A stretch of 20,645 bases of DNA, taken from the NCBI GenBank assembly GCA_036897095.1, contig JAYMSP010003214.1:1-20645 (forward strand), written 5' to 3'. This document shows, one piece after another, positions 10,660 through 20,645 of this stretch. Numbering within the stretch: the stretch's first letter is position 1; every line of letters begins with the position of its first letter. The position numbers and the translations under genes were made by a program. Below the pieces are notes generated by a model, which did not search any database, had not been told where the DNA came from, and was given only the letters and a program-made list of their open reading frames with translations. The DNA comes from Plantago elongata (taxonomy: Eukaryota > Streptophyta > Magnoliopsida > Lamiales > Plantaginaceae).

Positions 10660-11429
10660 ATCATATCTTCCACTTTTTCCAGTTCAACTTTTTTGCTCAA
10701 GAACTCAATCAAGTTGGTTCCCAACAAATTTGATTGTCTAACTTCTAAGCTTGTTGTTGAGTAGCAACAAAGTTGCAGAGTTGTAAGCATATCGAATTCG
10801 TGTTGTTCTCAAAATTTTATGCTGTTGTGTTATCGGTGTGTTCATCCTTCAGTTAAAGAACCTAACCAATTGAACCACAATGCTTGTATTAACAGATACT
10901 TCTGTATAATAAGTATTTCTAGCATGGCAGTCACCAAAACTAGAAACTCAGTCACTGACAATACAGTAAGAAATGAACATAGTGAAACTGGACGTGAAAC
11001 ATAAATCATTTCATGGTCATCTGCACACATTCCTGAAGTAAAATGTACACAACATAGATGTGTTCAAAAACACGTCTATGAACAAGTTAACGAAACCTTG
11101 AAATTCCTCGCATCCTGAATAAGATTCCAAACAAATAGAATCCACCGGACACATCAGTTCATCTCTCGGAAGTTACAACTGAATTGTGACAGGGCCGATG
11201 TTGTAACTAGTAACATAAATATCTTATTTCAGTTCGTATTTGGGGTCCTGGAGTCTCTTGGACTGATCAAGTCAACCACTCTACTAACTCTAAAGAATGT
11301 TATTACAAATATCAACACTTCTATAGCAGTAATTACATCAAAGCTCCAAGGATGTCTGCTTGTTGGAGTCAGCTTTGTTCCTTAGATAAAACCAAAAATC
11401 AATAAAATATACCCTTCCATTTGAGCATG
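10660..11429. other. Convergent intergenic spacer (3' regions of the E2 and VPS35 genes)
   Basis: This 770-bp stretch lies between two stop codons facing each other and must hold both 3' UTRs. No exon or RNA gene is recognised. The one structured element is the hairpin at 11053-11080. Confidence 0.5.
11053..11080. repeat. Short inverted repeat (hairpin) between convergent genes
   Basis: CATAGATGTGTT and AACACGTCTATG form a 12-bp stem with one mismatch around a 4-nt loop (CAAA). In RNA the mismatch reads as A-C on one strand and U-G on the other, so the minus-strand transcript (VPS35 3' side) pairs fully. It lies about 350 bp beyond the VPS35 stop and 394 bp beyond the E2 stop. Confidence 0.6.
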
Positions 11430-14400
11430 TCACACTTTAATGGGCTCATACTTCTCTGCCACTGCTCCGCCCTTGTCCTTCTGGAACTGAATGTACCGCA
11501 AAGTGCTTGCAAAAAAACCATCTGCCACAAGATCTGATGCTGCATTTTCTCCCTGCATCTCATTCCTTATCAATTCAATCAGCCCTTGAATTGATTCAAC
11601 AGTTATCTGAGCAACACCCTTCTCGTAGAAATAGAGATACCTAATTACAAATTGAAGTAATTAGTATAATTGTATTGATGATGCTTGTTCAAGCTCCCTC
11701 TAATTACTTGTATATAACTGTAGGGTTAACTAGCCAGCTGAAGTCATTACTTGTTCAATATCTCTATAAAGAGTACGACTGATCCATTGCTGCCTCTAGT
11801 GGCACTGGACATTTGTTGAGCAGCATTTGCAATTCTCAAGGCACGCTTTAAGCAAAGCAAGACCCTGAAAGCAGACCAATTATGTCATTATTCAAGAAGA
11901 ACCAATTTATATGAGGAAAGACCACAAATTCACAAGAAAAAAATAGATCCCCTCATCAATATGTATGTAAATTGCAACAAATCCCAATGCTGCCATGTAT
12001 TATAGCTATTGCACAGGATCCCCTTGCCATTTGACAAGAGGAACCAATACTCAGTCTTAGAAACCTCTAATGCCGAACAAATTCATATTTGGCAGTGATG
12101 TCTCAGTTCAGAGTTTCCAAACATGCTGGCAATTCAAAGAACAAGAAAACTAACACCAGAATTTGGGGGTAACTTTGTCGAAGTGGGTGGATGTGTGTTG
12201 TGGTCTTGTGGGGGTAGGGGAATCCCTAGAATTATCCAAAGAAGGCACTGAAGATCGAATACAAATGCACTGGTGATGCGTACACTACAAATAACTTCTA
12301 CTAAATCTGTTCTAACATACCTCTCTCCATCTTTGAGGCTTTCATGGTCATCTAGCCAAAACAAGTGTGAGCATGCATACACTGCTCTGCATTGGTCTGG
12401 TTTCTTCAATAGCTTTGCAGAATACTACAGATACAATGAAAAGACTTCTTGAAGATTAGTTCATTTCCGGTGGTAAGAAAAACGACTGTAAGCTTATACC
12501 AAATGGCACACAGCTCAATAAAGACTGCCCCAAGTCCACATTTGGCACGTGAAAACCATATTAGAGGAAATGATATACTTACCCCCGTTGCTTTATGTGT
12601 TAGTGCATCTCTATTCTCAACACCAAAGGAATGCATCCTCTGCAGAGTCCCAAGTATCAGGTGAATCGTGGTCACTTGTGCTTTGGAATCCTATACAGAT
12701 TTTGTGGTGAGCAAACAATAAGTCATTGAAATTGGCACGACTGATCAAACAAAATCACTTGCAGAAATACACTTAAAAAAGGGCAAGGAAAGTTCACCGA
12801 GACTTCTTCCTCATACAAAATATAAGCTTGTGTGAAGAATTCATAAGCAACGGGTTCAAGATCACAATCATTTGCAGCCTGTGAAGGCGAGATCATAGTT
12901 ATCAGATAATAAATAAAGAAATGATACTCTCATGAATTTCCAGTCGGATATAAAAGTACCTCAGCACACTGTAGATACAAAGCTAACGCTAGTTCCGGTA
13001 CTGGGACGCTTGACAAAGCCTCGATTATCTACAAGAAAGAGAACATAATATCGGCAACAATCAAAAAATGCGCAAGTGTATAACAGCAGAAACAGAAAGG
13101 AGCGGCAAGGAATTATCCATTCACACAACAGAGACGGGATTGGGCAAATATATTGTCCCCAGAATATCTACCTTTAAGTAAAAATGTTAAGTTGAGGGAG
13201 CAAAGAATTGAAATCGAGAAAAAGAGACAATATTTGAAGTATTTTGCTGAGGTTTACTATTGCAGGATGATACAGAGCCGATGTTGGTGCAGAAACCAAA
13301 ATGCAACAACACAGACCACGACAAGACAAAATCATAAAAGAAGCCTGCTTAAAAACCTGAGTCACTATCTGAAATATTTTCTTTGGTGACACTGATGCCT
13401 CTTCGGATACACTTTCTTCTTGATGTGCTAGTCGTCTCACCAACTGCAAGACAAACAAATAATATATAAACAGATGTATTTCCACACTCAAAACACCACC
13501 AACGAAATGCTTAGGCGATACATGAAACATTATGTCTCTCATCCAATGAAAAGTTGGTAGCAGAAGATTCTACAGGATATCAAATACATGACTTGCTGTG
13601 CATGATTAGGTTGTCTTTGCACAGATGACAAGTACAAAAATAAAATTCACAAGCTTTCATCATACAGATGATTTGGATATTTACTGACCAACAGATAATT
13701 TGACCACTGGAAAATCCTGATAGCACAGATGTTGAGCTGATTTTAAAAGCTAAAAGGGATATTTACCTTTAGAGCACAAAATATAAGCGGAGGCACTGTG
13801 AACCGCAGCCTCTTTGGTCCCCCAGTAAGAATGTGTTTCTTTACAGTACAGATGATCTGAAAATATATAAGCATATGCGGTCACTGAGGTGAGAATGCAG
13901 CAGCAGAAAAGGACAAGTTACCTCAACTCTAACACCCAGGCATGTAGAAATAATTCTATATTGACAAATAGATTGATAACTGGTTGAGAAATAAAGGTGC
14001 ATGGGTTGAAGCCTTGAAGGGTTGCAACCTTGAAACAGCAATAATAAGAAAATGACAAGAATGGAAACTGATAAAAAGAAAGCAAAAACAATGAAGTTCA
14101 AATAAGTAACAGAATTCTTATGATCGAACAATTGCACAACAGCAAAGAAAATGTCAAAGACATTAATAAGCTGGGTTGTATTCTCTACTTACCCTCAGCA
14201 CCTCATGGCTAACAGTCTAACACTGTAATCTCAGGGTCAAAATATCATAGAATAAGAATTGTAATTACCTTAAACATCTCTTCTGGATTATCAGTGTACA
14301 ACATTTGAATGAGTCTTGCAACAGAATTTTGCTCTTCGCTGAAGTCCTCCTCATCAAGCTGAAAATAGATGCCCACAGTTATAACAAACAGAACCAGTAT

Positions 14401-17400
14401 GGAAAAACGTTTAACTACAAACTAGAAAGAGAAAAAAAGGCAGTGGAAGCCACAATGTGATAATATCTTCCCATCACCTCATCATGGAAATCTCCATCTA
14501 AGTCTCTAATCAGCCCGCTAATCAATTCAAATAATGCATCAACCTATAGGACGAATACTTCAGAGTCAGGTGGGATATAATCTTCAGTAAACAAAAGGAT
14601 TGTTATGGAGATACAAACCTTCTCTGCTGTCAAAATGCAGGTTTTGTTTTTCATTATACTTTGAATAATAACATTAGACATCTCTTTATTTGTTCCATCA
14701 GTTAAATACTCCATTAGACGTGGATAATTCGACAGCTTCAATGCTGTATCTATATCCTTATATTTCTCGAGCGGAGCACTGAGGAGGGCAACAATCTGTT
14801 TCGTTGCTTTGCTGTCGTCGAGCTTTTCTTTCCCTGATAGCCTTTTCACACATTCTCCCTGCACGAAGAACGTTAAGGGCAGAATCAGTAATAAGGTTTT
14901 TTAAACAGATCAAAACTACGATAAGTGCAGATTTTGAACATGTCAAAGCTGACAGCAGAACTGTTAACAGGCAGAAGGCAAGGAAAATCGGAGGCATAAT
15001 GTTTAATCCATTCTTTAGGAAATCTCCTTGCGTTTAACAAGAAACAAATAGAGACTTTATAACGTAAATTATCAATAATTCATCAAAAACTTTCAAGGAT
15101 TTAGTAACAAGAAACTGGAATGAATAGAAACAAACTATTAGCTATTATCTTCTCTTATAGAATGGAGGCGTTGGACTTGGTTTCCAGATGAAAAGAGAAA
15201 GATGTGATGCAACTCTGAGATTATATATACTTTCTCTTTTTTTATTTTTTTTTTTATTTTTAAAAAGATATTGAGAACCCTCAACCGCTACCTTTGCCTA
15301 ACCACTGGGTTAACCCCCTGGGGTAATAATATATGGCTATTTTTTATAATTTCATCAGATCGATGATGTGGAAAGATCACCTAAAAGATTCTTGCCAATA
15401 TAATCGATCCATCCAAATTTAATGATCAGAAAATTACCTCAAGTACGAGTGGTGGCACAAAAAAGAATTGCAAATTAATCCTATGATATATCGTAGTATA
15501 TGCGATATGAAATCGAAACTCACCATAATTTGGTCAATATAATCCAACCGATCAGGGTGCACTTGTAGTGTAAATGTCAAAAGAGATGCATACAAAGTTA
15601 CTACTCCGGCAATCGACATACTATCTTGTGCCTCTATCACCTGCAACAAAGAACAGACATTATTACACTTGGGTTCACCAGGAACTTTTTGAAAGATAGT
15701 CAGATCCACCGTAAAGGACATTCTCGAAATCCCGTGCTTATCAACAGAGTACATTTATGATTGAGAAGTAATCATGTCTATCACTGCAACTTAGAAGGAT
15801 AGTCATAACAAACTTCCCACTAGGATAATTAAGTGCAATATAAACAGGTAGAAGCTCCATAGCATGAAATTTTTTGTACTCCCTGCCTTCTTAGTGCAAA
15901 CTCTCAGACATGAAATAAAATACAGCAGAAAGCGGAAAAATTAGAGTTAGGGGCTGAATTACAGAGTCGTTGTCTTTCTAGTATTTTGTTTGTCTAACCA
16001 TCCAACAATATTACAGTTAAAGGCTGAAGACATGTTTTATACCAGAAGTCGTCTCAGGCATGGGAACCATATCAATTTCAATGTGTTCATTTAGCTGCCT
16101 ATTATAAGAGACTTGCATGTCTAATACTTTAGTTGTAATTTATGAAATGTAGTATTGATAAAATGAACAAAAGGTAAAAGCTTGTCGACATCAAGACCAT
16201 GACAGTAATCTACTACAGCTTAACTGTTTTCTTCAAATTATCATTAACGAAGTTCTATTACAAGTCAGATTAACTTGATGCACAAATGTAACAGCTACAA
16301 CAAAAGCTCAGGCCACAGATCATCATTCCTGGAAAGATCTGAATCTGGAAAGAAATAGATTAGATTTACCTTGCCTATGGAACTGTTCAGTTTTGCAAAT
16401 GCTTCTACTTGGAAAAATTCCGGCAAGACCTGCAGCAATAAATCATGAGGACAATTGGACTAATTTTTTACACAAACTACGAAAGCAATCTTATTAGCTA
16501 CTTACTTCAACACCAGAAGCAGCATAATTTGATAGCCTTTCCATCAGTCCAGCGAGCACTGTTTTTACATCAACGGACGACTGACAATATAGCAGACAGA
16601 AATCAGAGAATCTTTAGCACTAAGCAGAATCAGAAATGAAATAGCCAAAAAAAATTAACTTTAGGAAATAATGAATCACAATAAAATCCACCTGAAGCTG
16701 GGGGCAAGCATTAAGTAAAGTTTCAAGTGTCTGCAAGTGGTATTCATCAGGAAACACTTGAATAATGCAATCCATCAAGTAGTACTGAGCAATCTCATCC
16801 TTGCAGTTCACAACCTGAAGCCCCAAAAGAATGGTATAAGGTCAATTTCATTTACAGAAACAAAAATGTTTATATTCAATTTCAATTCAGCATATTACTT
16901 GCTCTAACACTCTCGGTAGTACAATTTCTTTGTACATGTCAAGGTCAACACCCTCAATCTGGCTGAGAACATGAAGGTTCTTACCAACCTAACAAAATGA
17001 GAGGTCCAAACAAAAGATATTATAAGGATATAAATAACATCATCTTCAATAGAAGTGAAGTAATTAAGATTGCGGAATTTACAAGATCACGAAGCTCGCT
17101 TCTTTCTTTTTCACGCTTTTCCTTTTCCCGAGCAGGTCCCTACAAACATATGGCAATTGATTACTAAGACACGTGCAAATCAATTGTCCTAGAGTCACTA
17201 GAGCAACACAGAACATGGTGTCTTGAATTATATTGAAATTATTATCTTAAATTTGGAGTAATTTAACATTAGTAGTATTCAAGAGATACCAGATACACAA
17301 AAAGTGTGAGCTCTTGATTTACATTTGATATGAAAAGGTGCTGGGGGTTATTGCTTCTCACCTGTTGTTGCATTCGAACCCAAAGTTTATTCATTTCTGT

Positions 17401-18953
17401 GAAATTTTGAAGCACAAACTCGACAGCATCCGTAACTGTGTCAGCATCCCTGTAGGTATCGCAGAGCATTTTAATAAATGAGCTCCACCAAAAGTTCCAA
17501 TAAGTAGGATATGACATAATTATATGCATATCTATCCTAAACTTCAACAGCCACCTTTACAATTCTAAAATGTGGTGTATTAAAGGGCGCAAGGAACATA
17601 CAGTAACATCATGAATTCATTATTTCAAGATTCACGTATCTTTTAGAAGTTCAAGTACTTCCCAAAAAAAAGAAGCAGGTCAGATGCAATTCGTAGAAGT
17701 TGATATGCTAGCCTCAGCATCAAACACACCTAGTCTATACTCTAGAACAAACATGTCAAAGAAACAATAAGTCCATGTGTCCTGTTTACTGGTTTACAAT
17801 TAGATTTGAATGATTGATATAGATACAAAATAGGTATATACATCCTTACCCTTCATACTCCGAACCAATATCAGGCAATTTATCCCTACTGACTTGAGAG
17901 AGATAACTTCTAAGAAAGAGCCCACGTACAGGGTGCTGGATGCCACGGCACATTTCTACAAGATCTTTGAGAATATCCTTTGCGGGGGCTTCTTTGGATT
18001 TTATGTAGACAGACCCAACAGTACAAAGCAGATACCTAAGACAACAAAAAAAATGGAACTAAGAATCTTAATTGCATCATGAGAACATAATACTAGTCAA
18101 CTTGGTTTTCCAGACACTAGAATTAAGTAAAGGTTCATGCTTCTCTTCTTTTCCTTATTTTCCCTAATGCATATTAACTAATCAATCTGGAACTCACAGT
18201 AATCCCACCATGAACAGACAATCCAATCCCCTTCGAGAAAAATGCACCACATTTTTGTAGAAACATTCATTACCAGACTCAATGTATATGCAAAAACAGT
18301 ATAGTGGAAAACAGTAACACTAACTACAAATTACGTAGATAAAAATCTTTAATCACTCAACATTCAGATTCTATCCAGCAGAAAACAAAACGCTAAACGG
18401 GAACACATGGCTGATCAAAATATTCACAAACACGAAAATTTCCTTACAGTCTAGGTAAAATGTTGCCGGCATGCTGCACAAGTTCATACAGCTCAACAAT
18501 GGAGCATCCCCTCGCTGTCTCCTCCCTGAAGAAGATCTCCAACTTCCTCAACTCATCAAATGCCCTCATATCTACATCCCCAAATCACAAACAAAAAATT
18601 TTTAAAATATAATAATAATGATAAACACAGAATTGCAATTTGTAACAATCGATTCAATCAAGCCACTACTCACAGAGCTCGTAGTACTTGTGAGGAGAAA
18701 GCTTGGAAGTCCGGAGCTCCGAGAGCATCTGAGCCGAGTACTTGAGTGCATCCTTCAAATTGTTGGAATCCTGTACGACAGTGATAATCAGAGGTGAATC
18801 AATTAGGGTTTTAGCTGAGAAAAGTATGTAGAATCAAGTGAAGGGTAGATGTCACTGTACAAGAGCTCGATGCATGTAGAAGGCGTTCTGCTGCAGACCG
18901 GCGATCCCAGAGGAGAGCCATTTGTCTTCGTCATCGACTCCATCGGCGATCAT
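11430..18953 (-). CDS. VPS35: VPS35, retromer core subunit
   Basis: VPS35 is the alpha-solenoid scaffold of retromer. It binds VPS26 at its N-terminus and VPS29 at its C-terminus, and recycles vacuolar sorting receptors from endosomes. Twenty-two GT-AG exons, in transcript order: 18953-18861, 18770-18674, 18571-18448, 18035-17850, 17449-17362, 17139-17083, 16988-16899, 16814-16692, 16580-16506, 16429-16370, 15640-15524, 14858-14619, 14543-14478, 14358-14269, 13856-13767, 13443-13357, 13028-12960, 12878-12798, 12690-12583, 12424-12321, 11864-11751 and 11640-11430. All phases agree and give 789 aa (Arabidopsis VPS35 proteins are about 790). Landmarks: start [18 protein letters not shown] at 103-107, needed for VPS26 binding; charged [12 protein letters not shown] (about 200-211); [58 protein letters not shown]; end EKYEPIKV. 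No defect was seen. Intron 10 (729 bp) and intron 11 (665 bp) are the longest. Plants usually have several VPS35 paralogues; which one this is remains open. Confidence 0.97.
15237..15335 (-). mobile_element. Probable short tRNA-derived SINE in VPS35 intron 11
   Basis: Read on the minus strand, TTAACCCAGTGGTTAGGC (15313-15296) resembles the D-arm/A-box of tRNAs. After 16 bases, GGTTCTCAATATC (15279-15267) resembles a decayed B-box, and an A-rich tract follows (15260-15237). This order of A-box, B-box and A-rich tail, about 100 bp in all, is that of a small plant SINE. The flanks ATTATATATA and AATAATATATGG may be a blurred target duplication. It lies in the same direction as VPS35 transcription. 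The B-box is poor, so the family is not assigned. Confidence 0.45.
15641..16369 (-). other. VPS35 intron 10, no other feature seen
   Basis: This is the largest VPS35 intron (729 bp). I see no exon-like sequence, RNA gene or transposon ends in it. Confidence 0.5.
18803..18811 (-). promoter_or_regulatory. Telo-box in VPS35 intron 1
   Basis: The minus strand reads AAACCCTAA, a plant telo-box, inside the 90-bp first intron, about 140 bp after the VPS35 start codon. Telo-boxes in first introns near the start of transcription are known from other plant genes. A role here is inferred from position only. Confidence 0.35.
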
Positions 18954-19633
18954 CCTCTTCAATTTCAATCTCTGATGGTAATTTCAATGGCTGAAGAAGA
19001 GTGTTTTACAGTTAATTTGTCGTGTGATTTTCCAAATTGGGGATTTTTGTTGTTGCAGAAGTTTTACAGAGTTTTTTGGATTTGTGTTTTCATCATTTCC
19101 AGGTAGTAGTCGTTGAATTCGAGCTGAACTCGTTTCTCTTCCCAATTTAACTTTTTTTACAGTTTTACTCCTGTTTAACAACCGAGCCGTACAAAGTCTA
19201 GCCGAATGTATTTTGTTGATTGAGTTGAGTCTCACCTTGACCCCACGTTCGAAAAAGGGTAGGATTCAACCTCAAATTAGTCCCCTCAAAGTTCACAATT
19301 TATTGAGAGATTTTAGAACTCTATATAATAAATAAATATAAACAATTTACAAAAAAAACTATACTAATTAATTTTTGCAGGTTGACCCGATTTCTTTTTT
19401 AAAATTATAACTCATCGTGGGACTAATGTATTCATCCAATAATATTAATATTTTAGATAAAATTGAATATGTTTTCTATATATAATAGTCTATAATTACA
19501 TATAATTGCATATGATGAAAAGTGATGTTAAACTTACTAAGATCAAATGATAAAATGTGTACAAATCAACATATAAAAACACAAAACTCAAGATAGACCC
19601 TACACAAATTGGTAAGCAAATCAAAGTATTTCA
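18954..19633. other. VPS35 leader and upstream region
   Basis: The bases next to the VPS35 ATG are its 5' leader and promoter on the minus strand. No convincing TATA box was found at a fitting distance. Beyond about 19310 the sequence becomes very AT-rich, with no coding potential and no recognised element. Confidence 0.4.
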
Positions 19634-19689
19634 AAATGTAAATGTTGGTCCAGACAACGGCAAATGTAAATGTTGGTCCAGATAACGGC
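19634..19689 (+). repeat. 28-bp tandem duplication
   Basis: A 28-bp unit (AAATGTAAATGTTGGTCCAG followed by A, C or T, then AACGGC) occurs twice head to tail, at 19634-19661 and 19662-19689. The copies differ only at C19654 versus T19682. It marks the left edge of the repeat-like stretch that runs to the window end. TGTTGGTCCAG may be the start of an LTR-like end, so the duplication may come from that terminus. Confidence 0.8.
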
Positions 19690-20645
19690 AAAGGTTTCTA
19701 ATACTTAGATTCAGAGAGCGGAAGACTTTAAGCGATAGATAAACGTTAATGTGCTTTGTAGTAATAATGTGTGAGTGTGTGTTGCTAGAATGTAAATGCA
19801 GTAAGTAAAAACATAGCAACTTATAGTGGTTTCTGGAGGTGGCGTAATCCTCCAACTAGTCCACTTCGGTCTTTCTGAGACCTAGACTCTACTAGAACAG
19901 ACAATTGAGTTCACCTTACAATATATCATATTATAAGATCCTTACAAACAAATGGTTCCCAACCAAATGTTCCCCTGAGTTATTCCCTAGCTTCTAAAGC
20001 CAAGTACTTCATGTGCTCAAGATAATTTTGGAGCTTTTCTTGATTTTCCAAACCAAGTACTTCATGTACTCCACGCCTTGATGGTGCTGGTTATATGATT
20101 GATTGTCAGGCTTCTCTTTAAATAACTTTCCATCTATTTATCTAGAGAGCTGGAGAAGAAATCACAACTTAATATACTTGCTCAGTATATAGAAGGATTC
20201 TCCTTTTTGACCTAAGTGTTGATAGATGTTCTGGAGAATGAACTTCAGAAATGATGTTTGAGTGTTCAACTCTTTCACATATAATCAAACTCTTGTTAAG
20301 GTTCAGGACACTTAGAATGACCAGTAATTCTTCGAGCTATTTGATGTAAGCTTGGAGAACTATAGTTAGAAAGCTTGAGAGAATACTTTGCTTGATATAA
20401 CAATATGAGTGCAGTTCGTGTTGTTCAGCGTTCAGAGTGTAGTTTTCTCAGCTTCTAAGTGTTGATATTAATAGATGAATTTGAGAGTCGTGCAAATAAT
20501 ATTCGTTGGAGCTTCTCAGAATTCAATCCGTTGATATCTCGAAATAAGTACTAAGAAGTCACTATCTCGTTTTCAGAGAGGGCTTGCTGGAATCGACTTT
20601 TTCAGTCGGTGTAATTAATACACTGTACTATTTCTTGTCCTGTAG
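19690..20645. other. Repeat-like non-coding DNA, possibly retroelement-derived
   Basis: No exon of a host gene or transposon protein was found up to the window end. A 19-bp motif, CCAAGTACTTCATGTRCTC, occurs twice (20000-20018 and 20053-20071). The beginning (GTTGGTCCAG) and the general texture remind me of LTR or untranslated parts of plant retroelements, seen perhaps in reverse. The element, if real, is truncated by the window edge, and its family and age cannot be given. Confidence 0.25.

Noticed and set aside
11675-11741. TTGATGA and CTGA about 60 nt apart in VPS35 intron 21, looking like C and D boxes of a snoRNA
   Set aside because: The C box lacks the required purine at its first position, there is no terminal stem or clear internal C'/D' boxes, and the strand is antisense to the host gene.
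12449-12664. 71-codon open frame on the plus strand inside VPS35
   Set aside because: It is antisense to VPS35 exon 19 and its flanking intron and resembles no known protein.
13174-13542. 122-codon open frame on the minus strand, the longest in the window
   Set aside because: It contains VPS35 exon 16 in frame and otherwise reads through the flanking introns; it is not a separate gene.

Overview
The window is nuclear DNA of a flowering plant, most likely a eudicot (possibly an asterid, which is only a guess). The evidence is AT-rich intergenic DNA, GT-AG introns with T-rich 3' ends, three host genes with plant-specific features (a ROP GTPase, a group VI E2, a 22-exon VPS35) and plant-type short transposons. 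All assignments come from reading translated exons and comparing them with family sequences known from memory; no search was run.

Layout. 1-1664: non-coding, repeat-like DNA whose right half resembles an LTR (fossil retroelement, low confidence). 1668-1821: a Tourist-like MITE. 2407-3214: the last four exons of a plant 3-dehydroquinate synthase (shikimate pathway) without the 5' part of the gene and with two frame defects, so a pseudogene fragment. 3539-3696 and 3849-4008: two more MITEs of the same family, in opposite orientation to the first. 4012-5650: AT-rich intergenic DNA. 5982-8138 (+): an intact seven-exon type I ROP/RAC small GTPase of 197 aa ending in the prenylation box CSIL. 9696-10659 (+): an intact three-exon ubiquitin-conjugating enzyme of 148 aa with a TATA box upstream. 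11430-18953 (-): an intact 22-exon VPS35 retromer subunit of 789 aa, convergent with the E2 gene and carrying a probable SINE in intron 11. 18954-19633: VPS35 upstream region. 19634-20645: repeat-rich DNA starting with a 28-bp tandem duplication, possibly retroelement-derived.

The three intact genes act in different processes: Rho-type signalling at the plasma membrane, ubiquitin transfer, and endosomal sorting. Nothing suggests that they form a functional cluster. I found no CRISPR array, operon or unknown multi-gene system. The most unusual part is the left 4 kb, where a broken DHQS gene end lies between inverted copies of a MITE family, each copy with its own 3-bp target duplication.
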